From the NCBI GenBank assembly GCA_032622095.1, contig CP136062.1, forward strand, positions 40,672,918-40,736,917: a DNA stretch of 64,000 nt, read 5' to 3'. Positions 1-13,800 of this stretch are shown here, one piece after another. A program made the translations under genes and the position numbers. This stretch comes from Siphonodentalium dalli. Taxonomy: Eukaryota; Mollusca; Scaphopoda; Gadilida; Siphonodentaliidae. Below the pieces are notes generated by a model. That model did no database searches. It worked only from the letters and a program-made list of their open reading frames with translations, and was not told where the DNA came from. Position 1 is the stretch's first letter; every line of letters begins with the position of its first letter.

Positions 1-448
1 TCCCACCACATACATATATAGGTATCCCCACCACATACATCTATAGGTATCCCCACCACACACATCTATAGGTATCCGCACCACATACATATATATGTAT
101 CCCCACCACATATATATATAGGTATCCCCACCACATACATATATAGGTATCCTCACCACACACATCTTTAGGTATCCCCACCACATATATATATAAGTAT
201 CCTCACCACACACATATATAGGTATCACCACCACAAACATATATAGGTATCCCCGCCACACACACATATATAGGTATCCCCGCCACATACATATATAGGT
301 ATCCCCACCACACACATCTATAGGTATCCCCACCACATACATATATAGGTATGACCACCACATACATATATAGGTATCCCCACCACACACATATATAGGT
401 ATCCCCACCACATACATATATATAGGTATCCCCGCCACACACATATAT
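1..448. repeat. Sat25 satellite array, left segment
   Basis: Tandem copies of a 25-bp monomer run from the first base. The plus-strand consensus is a GGTATCCCCACCAC core followed by the AT-rich tail ATACATATATA. Common variants replace ATACATATA with ACACATCTATA or change CCCCACC to CCCCGCC. The array starts before the window and stops at an island of different sequence at about 449. It is the same family and orientation as the main array to the right of the island, so the island interrupts one array rather than separating two. Confidence 0.97.
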
Positions 449-497
449 TTTGAATTTTGAATTTCCTTGACAATTTTGACCAGATTCGAGTGGGGGG

Positions 498-562
498 TCG
501 ACGTTGCTGAACTTAGCTGATCGGTCGAGAACCGGTGATTTCAACGTGAAATGGCCGTAAAC
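498..562 (-). pseudogene. 5S rRNA pseudogene, 5' part (about nt 1-64)
   Basis: The minus strand starts GTTTACGGCCATTTCACGTT and continues with CACCGGTTCTCG and AGTTCAGCAACGTCG. These correspond to the 5' end, helix II/III region and A-box region of metazoan 5S rRNA. By eye roughly 85% of positions match a typical invertebrate 5S gene recalled from general knowledge; no alignment was run. Homology stops abruptly after GTCGA, where a functional gene would continue into the intermediate element and C box. The gene cannot make a normal 5S rRNA from this copy. Upstream of its first base is ACTTTAT, which may be a relic of the 5S spacer. Confidence 0.85.
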
Positions 563-640
563 ATAAAGTCCCTGTAATTTAAACATCATATGGCTCCACA
601 TCCACCAGTGTTTGAACAATTGAAATGCACAAGTTTTGTT
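563..640 (-). other. Putative relic 5S intergenic spacer
   Basis: This 78-bp sequence lies between the 3' end of one 5S fragment and the 5' start of the next, both in the same orientation. That is the position of the nontranscribed spacer in tandem 5S rDNA. It is shorter than most animal 5S spacers. It has no T-run terminator directly after the 3' part on the coding strand; the sequence there reads AACAAAACTTG. The assignment is positional inference only. Confidence 0.45.
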
Positions 641-681
641 TACAGCACCCGAGATTCCCAGGCGGTCACCCATCCAGGTAT
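641..681 (-). pseudogene. 5S rRNA pseudogene, 3' part (about nt 77-116)
   Basis: The minus strand reads TACCTGGATGGGTGACCGCC and then TGGGAAT and GGGTGCTGTA. This is the C-box and 3' region of 5S rRNA, one of the most conserved parts of the gene. The last few bases (GGCTT in most animals) are absent. At its 5' side the match ends exactly where the satellite begins: the bases GGTAT on the plus strand belong equally to the 5S fragment and to the satellite monomer. About 12 nt of 5S between this fragment and the end of the 5' fragment are missing. Confidence 0.88.
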
Positions 682-3600
682 CACCAACACATACATATAT
701 AGGTATCCCCAACACATAAATATATAGGTATCCCCACCACATAAATATATAGGTATCCCCACCACATACATATATATGTATCCCCACCACAAACATCTAT
801 AGGTATCCCCACCACATTCATATATAGGTATCGCCACCACATACATATATAGGTATCCCCACCACATACAAATATAGGTATCCCCACCACATACATGTAT
901 AGGTATCCCCACCACATACATATATAGGTATCCCCGCCACACACATATATAGGTATCCCCGCCACATACATATATAGGTATCCCCGCCATATACATATAT
1001 AGGAATTCCCGCCACATACACATATAGGTATTCCCGCCAAACACATATATAGGTCTCCCCACCACACACATCTTTAGGTATCCCCACCACACACATATAT
1101 AGGTATCCCCACCACACACATCTATAGGTATCCCCACCACACACATATATAGGTATCCCCACCACACACAGAAATAGGTATCCCCATAACATACATATAT
1201 AGGTATCCCCACCACATATATATATAGGTATCCCACCACACACATATATATGTATCACCACCACACACATATATAGGTATCCCCGCCACATACATATATA
1301 GGTATCCCCGCCACACACATCTATAGGTATCCCCACCACACACATATATAGGTATCTCCACCACATACATATATAGGTATCCCCACCACATACATATATA
1401 GGTATCCCACCACACACATATATATGTATCACCACCACACACATATATAGGTATCCCCACCACATACATATATAGGTATCCCCGCCACACACATATATAG
1501 GTCTCCCCACCACACACATCTATAGGTATCCCCACCACATACATCTATAGGTATCCCCACCACATACATATATAGGTCTCCCCACCACATACATATATAG
1601 GTATCCCCACCACATACATATATAGGTATCCCCACCACATACATATATAGGTATCCCCGCCACATACATATATAGGTATCCCCACCACACACATATATAG
1701 GTATCCCCGCCACACACATATATATGTCTCCCCACACACACATATATAGATATCCCCACCACATACATATATAGGTATCCTCACCACACACATATATATG
1801 TATTCCCACAACATACATATATAGGTCTCCCCACCACATACATATAGATGTATCCCCGCCACATACATATATAGGTATCCCCACCACATACATATATAGG
1901 TATCCCCGCCACATACATATATAGGTATCCCCACCACACACCTATATAGGTATCACCGCCACATACATATATAGGTATCCCCACCACACACATATATAAG
2001 TATCCCCACCACACACATCTATAGGTATCCCCACCACACACATCTATAGGTATCCCCACTAAACACATCTATAGGTATCCCCACCACACACATCTATAGG
2101 TATCCCCACCACATACATATATAGGTATCCCCACCACATACATATATAGGTATCCCCTCCACACACAAATATAGGTATCCCCACCACATACATATATAGG
2201 TATCCCCACCACATACATATATAGGTATCCCCACCGCATATATATATAGGTATCCCCACCACATACATCTATATGTATCCCCACCACACAGATCTATAGG
2301 TATCCCCACCACATACATATATAGGTATCCCCGCCACATACATATATAGGTATCCCCACCACATACATATATAGGTATCCCCACCACACACATCTATAGG
2401 TATCCCCACCACACACATATATAGGTATCCCCACCACACACATATATAGGTATCCCCACCACATACATATATAGGTATCACCACCACACACATATATAGG
2501 TATCTCCACCACAAACATCTATAGGTATCCCCACCACACACATGTATAGGTATCCCCACCACACACATCTATAGGTATCCCCACCACACACATATATAGG
2601 TATCACCACCACATACATATATAGGTATCCCCGCCACATACATATATAGGTATTCCAGCCACACAAATCTATATGTATCCCCACCACACACATATATAGG
2701 TATCACCACCACATACATATATAGGTATCCCCACCACATACATATATAGGTATCCCCACCACAGACATATATAGGTATCACCACCACACACATATATAGG
2801 TATCCCCGCCACATACATATATAGGTATCCCCGCCACACACATATATAGGTCTCCCCACCACACACATCTATAGGTATCCCCACTACATACATCTATAAG
2901 TATCCCCACCACATACATATATAGGTATCCTCACCACACACATATATAGGTATCCCCACCACATACATATATAGGTCTCCCCACCACACTCATATATAGG
3001 TATCCCCACCACACACATATATAGGTATCCCAGCCACACATATATATATAGGTATCCCCACCACACACATCTATATGTATCCCCACCACACACATCTATA
3101 TGTATCCCCACCACACACATCTATAGGTATCCCCAACACACACATCTATAGGTATCCCCCCACATAAATATATAGGTATCCCCACCACATACATATATAG
3201 GTATCCCCACCACACACATATATAGGTATCCCCACCACATACCTATATAGGTATCCCCACCACATACATATATAGGTATCCCCACCACATACATATATAG
3301 GTATCCCCACCACACACATCTATAGGTATCCCCACCACATACATATATAGGTATCCCCACCACATACATATATAGGTATCCCCACCAAATACATATATAG
3401 GTATCCCCACCACACACATATATATATCCCCGCCACACACATATATAGGTATCCCCACCACATACATATATAGGTCTCCCCACCACATACATCTATAGGT
3501 ATCCCCACCACACACATCTATAGGTATCCCAACCACACACATATATAGGTATCACCACCACATACATATATAGGTATCCCCGCGACACACATATATAGGT

Positions 3601-4189
3601 ATCCCCGCCGCATACATATATGGGTATCCCCACCACACACATCTATAGGTATCCCCACCACATACATATATAGGTATCCCCACCACACACATATATAGGT
3701 ATCCCCATCACACACATCTATAGGTATCCCCACCACACACATATATAGGTATCACCACCACATACATATATAGGTATCCCCGCCACATACATATATAGGT
3801 ATTCCCGCCACACACATCTATAGGTATCGCCACCACACACATATATATGTATCACCACCACATACATATATAGGTATCCCCACCACATACATATATAGGT
3901 ATCCCCACCACAGACATATATAGGTATCACCACCACACACATATATAGGTATCCCCGCCACATACATATATAGGTATCCCCGCCACACACACATATAGGT
4001 CTCCCCACCACATACATCTATAGGTATCCCCACCACATACATATATAAGTATCCCCACCACATACATATATAGGTATCCCCACCACACACATATATAGGT
4101 ATCCTCACCACATACATATATAGGTCTCCCCACCACGTACATATATAGGTATCCCCGCTACATACATATATAGGTATCCCCACCACATA

Positions 4190-7100
4190 CATATATAGGT
4201 ATCCCCGCCACATACATATATAGGTATCCCCACCACACACATATATAGGTATCCCCGCCACATACATATATAGGTATCCCCACCACACTCATATATAGGT
4301 ATCCCCACCACACACATATATAGGTATCCCAGCCACACACATATATAGGTATCCCCACCACACACATCTATATGTATCCCCAACACACACATCTATATGT
4401 ATCCCCACCTCACACATCTATAGGTATCCCCTAACACACACATCTATAGGTATCCCCCCACATACATATATAGGTATCCCCACCACATACATATATAGGT
4501 ATCCCCACCACACACATATATAGGTATCCCCACCACATTCATATATAGGTATCCCCACCACATACATATATAGGTATCCCCACCACATACATATATAGGT
4601 ATCCCCACAATATACATCTATATGTATCCCCACCACACACATCTATATGTATCCCCACCACATACATATATAGGTATCCCCACCACATACATATATAGGT
4701 ATCCCCACCAAATACATATATAGGTATCCCCACCACACACATATATATAGGTATCCCCGCCACACACATATATAGGTATCCCCACCACATACATATATAG
4801 GTCTCCCCACCACATACATCTATAGGTATCCCCACCACACACATCTATAGGTATCCCCCACACACACATATATAGGTATCACCACCACATACATATATAG
4901 GTATCCCCGCCACACACATATATAGGTATCCCCGCCACATACATATATGGGTATCCCCACCACACACATCTATAGGTATCCCCACCACATACATATATAG
5001 GTACCCCCCCACGTACATATAGGTATCCCACGACACACATATAGGTATCCCCACCACATACATATATAGGTATCCCCACCACATACATAAAAAGGTATTC
5101 CCACCACATACATATATAGGTATCCCCACCACATACATCTATAGGTATCCCCACCACACACATCTATAGGTATCCGCACCACATACATATATATGTATCC
5201 TCACCACATACATATATAGGTATCCCCACCACATACATATATAGGTATCCCCACAACACACATCTTTTGGTATCCCCACCACATACATATATAAGTATCC
5301 TCACCACACACATATATAGGTATCACCACCACAAACATATATAGGTATCCCCGCCACACACACATATATAGGTATCCCCGCCACATACATATATAGGTAT
5401 CCCCACCACACACATCTATAGGTATCCCAACCACATACATATATAGGTATCACCACCACATACATATATAGGTATCCCCACAACACACACATATAGGTAT
5501 CCCCACCACATACATATATGGGTATCCCCGCAACACACATATATAGGTATCCCCACCACATACATATATAGGTCTCCCCACCACATACATCTATAGATAT
5601 CCCCACCACACACATCTATAGGTATCCCCACCACACACATATATAGGTATCACCACCACATACATCTATAGGTATCACCTCCACATACATATATATGTAT
5701 TCCCAACACATACATATATAGGTATTCCCAACACCTACATATATAGCTATCCCCTCTACATACATATATAGGTATCCCCGCCACATACATATATAGGTAT
5801 CCCCACCACACACATATATAGGTATCCCCGCCACATACATATATAGGTATCCCCACCACACTCATATATAGGTATCCCCACCACACACATATATATGTAT
5901 CCCAGCCACACACATATATAGGTATCCCCACCACACACATCTATATGTATCCCCAACACACACATCTATATGTATCCCCACCTCACACATCTATAGGTAT
6001 CCCCTAACACACACATCTATAGGTATCCCCCCACATACATATATAGGTATCCCCACCACATACATATATAGGTATCCCCACCACTCACATATATAGGTAT
6101 CCCCACCACATTCATATATAGGTCTCCCCCACCACATACATATATAGGTATCCCCACCACATACATATATAGGTATCCCCACAATATACATCTATATGTA
6201 TCCCCACCACACACATCTATATGTATCCCCACCACATACATATATAGGTATCCCCACCACATACATATATAGGTATCCCCACCAAATACATATATAGGTA
6301 TCCCCACCACACACATATATATAGGTATCCCCGCCACACACATATATAGGTATCCCCACCACATACATATATAGGTCTCCCCACCACATACATCTATAGG
6401 TATCCCCACCACACACATCTATAGGTATCCCCCACACACACATATATAGGTATCACCACCACATACATATATAGGTATCCCCGCCACACAAATATATAGG
6501 TATCCCCGCCACATACATATATGGGTATCCCCACCACACACATCTATAGGTATCCCCACCACATACATATATAGGTACCCCCCCACGTACATATAGGTAT
6601 CCCACGACACACATATAGGTATCCCCACCACATACATATATAGGTATCCCCACCACATACATAAAAAGGTATTCCCACCACATACATATATAGGTATCCC
6701 CACCACATACATCTATAGGTATCCCCACCACACACATCTATAGGTATCCGCACCACATACATATATATGTATCCTCACCACATACATATATAGGTATCCC
6801 CACCACATACATATATAGGTATCCCCACAACACACATCTTTTGGTATCCCCACCACATACATATATAAGTATCCTCACCACACACATATATAGGTATCAC
6901 CACCACAAACATATATAGGTATCCCCGCCACACACACATATATAGGTATCCCCGCCACATACATATATAGGTATCCCCACCACACACATCTATAGGTATC
7001 CCAACCACATACATATATAGGTATCACCACCACATACATATATAGGTATCCCCACAACACACACATATAGGTATCCCCACCACATACATATATGGGTATC

Positions 7101-7338
7101 CCCGCAACACACATATATAGGTATCCCCACCACATACATATATAGGTCTCCCCCACCACATACATCTATAGATATCCCCACCACACACATCTATAGGTAT
7201 CCCCACCACACACATATATAGGTATCACCACCACATACATCTATAGGTATCACCTCCACATACATATATATGTATTCCCAACACATACATATATAGGTAT
7301 TCCCAACACATACATATATAGCTATCCCCTCTACATAC
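4190..7338. repeat. Sat25 higher-order tandem duplication, about 1,574-bp unit
   Basis: The order of diagnostic monomers in about 4190-5763 is repeated in about 5764-7338. Matching landmarks are the CCCTAACACACACATC variant (about 4431 and 6004), the CCCACGACACAC variant (5027 and 6601), and the unusual ACATAAAAAGG monomer (5085 and 6659). Offsets are 1,573 to 1,574 bp, which is 63 monomers minus one base. A few single-base differences, such as an extra C near 6126, separate the copies. Block ends are approximate. Confidence 0.85.
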
Positions 7339-7838
7339 ATATATAGGTATCCCCACCACATACATATATAGGTATCCCCACCACATACATATATAGGTAT
7401 CCCCACCAGAAACATATATAGGTATCCCCACCACACACATCTATATTTATCCCCACCACATACATATATAGGTATCACCACCACATACATATATATAGGT
7501 ATCCCCACCATACACATATATAGGTATCCCCGCCACATACATATATAGGTATCACCACCACACACATATATAGTTCTCCCCACCACATACATCTATAGGT
7601 ATCCCCACCACACGCATATATAGGTATCCCCACCACACGCATCTATAGGTATCCCCACCACACACATCTATAGGTATCCCCACCACACACATATAAAGGT
7701 ATCCCCACCATACACATCTATATGTATCCCCGCCACACACATCTATAGGTATCCCCACCACATACATATATAGGTATCCCCACCACACCCATATATAGGT
7801 ATCCCCACCACATACATATATAGGTATCACCACCACAC

Positions 7839-10800
7839 ACATATAGGTATGCCCGCAACATACATATAGGTATTCCCACCAAACACATATAGGTATCCCC
7901 ACCGCACACATCTATAGGTATCACAACCACATACATATATAGGTATCCCCAACACATACATATATAGGTATCCCCACCACATACATATATAGGTCTCCCC
8001 ACCACACACATATATAGGTATCCTCGCCACACACATATATATGTATCCTCACCACACACACATATAGGTATCCCCGCCACATACATCTATAGGTATCCCC
8101 ACCACATACATATATAGATATCCCCACCACACACATATATATGTATCCCCACCACATACATATATAGGTATCCCCACCACATACATAAATAGGTATTCCC
8201 ACCACATACATATATAGGTATCCCCACCACATACATATATAGGTATCCCCACCACACACATCTTTAGGTATCCCCACCACATACATATATAAGTATCCTC
8301 ACCACACACATATATAGGTATCACCACCACAAACATATATAGGTATCCCCGCCACACACACATATATAGGTATCCCCGCCACATACATATATAGGTATCC
8401 CCACCACACACATATATACGTATCCCCACCACATACATATATAGGTATGACCACCACATACATATATAGGTATCCCCACCACACACAAATATAGGTATCC
8501 CCACCTCATACATATATAGGTATCCCCGCAACACACATATATAGGTATCCCCACCACATACATATATAGGTCTCCCCACCACATACATCTATAGATATCC
8601 CCACAACACACATCTATAGGAATCCCCACCACACACATATATAGGTATCACCACCACATACATATATAGGTATCACCACCACATACATATATATGTATCC
8701 CCAACACATACATATATAGGTATTCCCACCACATACATATATAGCTATTCCCTCCACATACATATATAGGTATCCCCACCACATACATATATAGGTATCC
8801 CCACCACATACATATATAGGTATCCCCACCAGAAACATATATAGGTATTCCCACCACACACATCTATATTTATCCCCACCACATACATATATAGGTATCA
8901 CCACCACATACATATATATAGGTATCCCCACCATACACATATATAGGTATCCCCGCCACATACATATATAGGTATCACCACCACACACATATATAGTTCT
9001 CCCCATCACATACATCTATAGGTATCCCCACCACACGCATATATAGGTATCCCCACCACACGAATCTATAGGTATCCCCACCACAGGCATCTATATGTAT
9101 CCCCACCACACACATCTATAGGTATCCCCACACACACATATAAAGGTATCCCCACCATACACATCTATATGTATCCCCGCCACACACATCTATAGGTATC
9201 CCCACCACATACATATATAGGTATCCCCACCACACCCATATATAGGTATCCCCACCACATACATATATAGGTATCACCACCACATACATATAGGTATCCC
9301 CGCAACATACATATAGGTATTCCCACCAAACACATATAGGTATCCCCACCGCACACATCTATAGGTATCACAACCACATACATATATAGGTATCCCCAAC
9401 ACATACATATATAGGTATCCCCACCACATACATATATAGGTCTCCCCCACCACACACATATATAGGTATCCTCGCCACACACATATATAGGTATCCTCAC
9501 CACACACATATATAGGTATCCCCGCCACATACATCTATAGGTATCCCCACCACATACATATATAGGTATCCCCACCACATACATATATAGGTATCACCAC
9601 CACATACATCTATATGTATCACCACCACACACATATATAGGTATCCCCACCACACACATGTATAGGTATCCCCACCACATGCATATATAGGTCTCCCCAC
9701 CACATACATCTATAGGTATCCCCACCACATACATATATACGTATCACCACCACATACATATGTAGGTATCCCCGCCACACACATATATAGGTATCCCCGC
9801 CACATACATATATAGGTATCCCCATCACACACATCTATAGGTATCACCAACACATACATATATAGGTATCCCCAACACATACATATATAGGTATCCCCAC
9901 CACATAAATATATAGGTATCCCCACCACATACATATATAGGTATCCCCACCACATACATATATAGGTATTCCCACCACATACAAATATAGGTATCCCCAC
10001 CACATACATGTATAAGTATTCCCGCCACACACATATATGGGTATCCCCGCCACATACATATATAGGTATCCCCGCCACATACATATATAGGAATTCCCGC
10101 CACATACATATATAGGTATTCCCGCCAAACAGATATATAGGTCTCCCCACCACACACATCTATAGGTATCCCCACCACACACATATATAGGTATCCCCAC
10201 AACACACATCTATAGGTATCCCCACCACACACATATATAGGTATCCCCACCACATACAGATATAGGTATCCCCATAACATACATATATAGGTATCCCCAC
10301 CACATACATATATAGGTAGCCCCACCACACACATATATAGGTATCACCACCACATACATATATAGGTATCCCCGCCACATATATATATAGGTATCCCCGC
10401 CACACACATATATAGGTCTCCCCGCCACATACATATATAGGTATCCCCACCACACACATATATAGGTATCCCCACCACACACATATATATGTATCCCCGC
10501 CACGCACATATATATGTATCCCCACCCACACATCTATAGGTATCCTCACCACACACATCTATAGGTATCCCCACCAATTACATATATAGGTATCCCCACC
10601 ACACACATATATAGGTATCCCCACCACATACATATATAGGTATCACCACCACACACACATATAGGTATCCCCCCACATACATATATAGGTATCCCCACCA
10701 CACACATATATAGGTATCACCGCCACATACATATATAGGTATCCCCGCCACACACATATATAGGTCTCCCCACCACACACATCTATAGGTATCCCCACCA

Positions 10801-13800
10801 CATACATCTATAGGTATCCCCACCACATACATATATAGGTATCACCACCACACTCATATATAGGTATCCCCACCACATACATATATAGGTATCCCCAACA
10901 CACACATATATAGGTATCACCGCCACATACATATATAGGTATCCCCGCCACACACATATATAGGTCTCCCCACCACACACATCTATAGGTATCCCCACCA
11001 CATACATCTATAGGTATCCCCACCACATACATATATAGGTATCCTCACCACACACATATATAGGTATCCCCACCACATACATATATAGGTCTCCCCACCA
11101 CATACATATATAGGTATCCCCGCCACATACATATATAGGTATCCCCACCACATACATATATAGGTATCCCCGCCACACACATATATAGGTCTCCCCACCT
11201 CACACATCTATAGGTATCCCCACCACATACATATATAGGTATCCCCACCACATACATATATAGGTATCACCACCACACACATATATAGGTATCCCCACCA
11301 CACATATATATAGGTATCCCCACCACACACATATATAGGTATCACCGCCACATACATATATAGGTATCCCCACCACACACATCTATAGGTATCCCAACCA
11401 CATACATCTATAGGTTTCCACACCACATACATATATAGGTATCCTCACCACAAACATATATAGGTATTCCCACCACATACATATATAGGTCTCCCCACCA
11501 CATACATATATAGGTATCCCCGCCACATACATATATAGGTATCCCCACCACATACATATATAGGTATCCTCGACACACACATATATATGTCTCCCCACCA
11601 CACACATATATAGGTATCCCCGCCACACACATATATAGTTATCCTCACCACACACATATATAGGTATCCCCGCCACATACATCTATAGGTATCCCCACCA
11701 CATACATATATAGGTATCCCCACCACATACATATATAGGTATCACCGCCACATACATCTAAAGGTATCCCCACCACACACATATATAGGTATCCCCACCA
11801 CACACATATATAGGTATCACCACCACACACATATATAGGTATCCCCACCACATACATATATATGTATCCCCACCACACACATATATAGGTATTCCCACCA
11901 CACACATCTATAGGTATCCCCACCACACACATATATAGGTATCCCCACCACACACATCTATATGTATCCCCACCACACACATATATAGGTATCCCCACCA
12001 CATACAGATATAGGTATCCCCACCACACCCATATATAGGTATCCCCACCACATACATATATAGGTATCACCACCACACACATATAGGTATCCCCGCAACA
12101 TACATATAGGTATTCCCACCAAACACATATAGGTATCCCCACCGCACACATCTATAGGTATCACAACCACATACATATATAGGTATCCCCAACACATACA
12201 TATATAGGTATCCCCACCACATACATATATAGGTCTCCCCACCACACACATATATAGGTATCCTCGCCACACACATATATAGGTATCCTCACCACACACA
12301 TATATAGGTATCCCCGCCACATACATCTATAGGTATCCCCACCACATACATATATAGGTATCCCCACCACATACATATATAGGTATCACCACCACATACA
12401 GATATAGGTATCCCCATAACATACATATATAGGTATCCCCACCACATACACATATAGGTAGCCCCACCACACACATACATAGGTATCACCACCACATACA
12501 TATATAGGTATCCCCGCCACATATATATATAGGTATCCCCGCCACACACATATATAGGTCTCCCCGCCACATACATATATAGGTATCCCCGCCACACACA
12601 TATATAGGTCTCCCCACCACACACATCTATAGGTATCCCAACCACATACATCTATAGGTTTCCACACCACATACATATATAGGTATCCTCACCACAAACA
12701 TATATAGGTATTCCCACCACATACATATATAGGTCTCCCCACCACATACATATATAGGTATCCCCGCCACATACATATATAGGTATCCCCACCACATACA
12801 TATATAGGTATCCTCGACACACACATATATATGTCTCCCCACCACACACATATATAGGTATCCCCGCCACACACATATATAGTTATCCTCACCACACACA
12901 TATATAGGTATCCCCGCCACATACATCTATAGGTATCCCCACCACATACATATATAGGTATCCCCACCACATACATATATAGGTATCACCGCCACATACA
13001 TCTAAAGGTATCCCCACCACACACATATATAGGTATTCCCACCACACACATATATAGGTATCACCACCACACACATATATAGGTATCCCCACCACATACA
13101 TATATATGTATCCCCACCACACACATATATAGGTATTCCCACCACACACATCTATAGGTATTCCCACCACACACATATATAGGTATCCCCACCACACACA
13201 TCTATATGTATCCCCACCACACACATATATAGGTATCCCCACCACATACATATATAGGTATCCCCACCACACCCATATATAGGTATCCCCACCACATACA
13301 TATATAGGTATCACCACCACACACATATAGGTATCCCCGCAACATACATATAGGTATTCCCACCAAACACATATAGGTATCCCCACCGCACACATCTATA
13401 GGTATCACAACCACATACATATATAGGTATCCCCAACACATACATATATAGGTATCCCCACCACATACATATATAGGTCTCCCCACCACACACATATATA
13501 GGTATATAGGTATCCTCGCCACACACATATATATGTATCCTCACCACACACATATATAGGTATCCCCGCCACATACATCTATAGGTATCCCCACCACATA
13601 CATATATAGGTATCCCCACCACATACATATATAGGTATCACCACCACATACAGATATAGGTATCCCCATAACATACATCTATAGGTATCCCCACCACATA
13701 CATATATAGGTATCCTCACCACACACATATATAGGTATCCCCACCACATACATATATAGGTCTCCCACCACATACATATATAGGTATCCCCGCCACATAC

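Larger units (their letters stand above)
449..682 (-). other. Unique island in Sat25 carrying a split 5S rRNA relic
   Basis: This 234-bp stretch is the only clear non-satellite sequence in the first 42 kb. Read on the minus strand it holds, in order, the 3' part of a 5S rRNA gene (681-641), a 78-bp spacer (640-563), the 5' part of a 5S rRNA gene (562-498), a short C-rich bridge, and a tail with two TTCAAAA-like steps that runs into the satellite near 448. The 3'-part-then-5'-part order is what a cut from a tandem 5S rDNA array would give. A 5S-headed SINE with a short repeated tail is an alternative for the 562-449 half. The identity of the bridge and tail is unknown. Confidence 0.8.
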
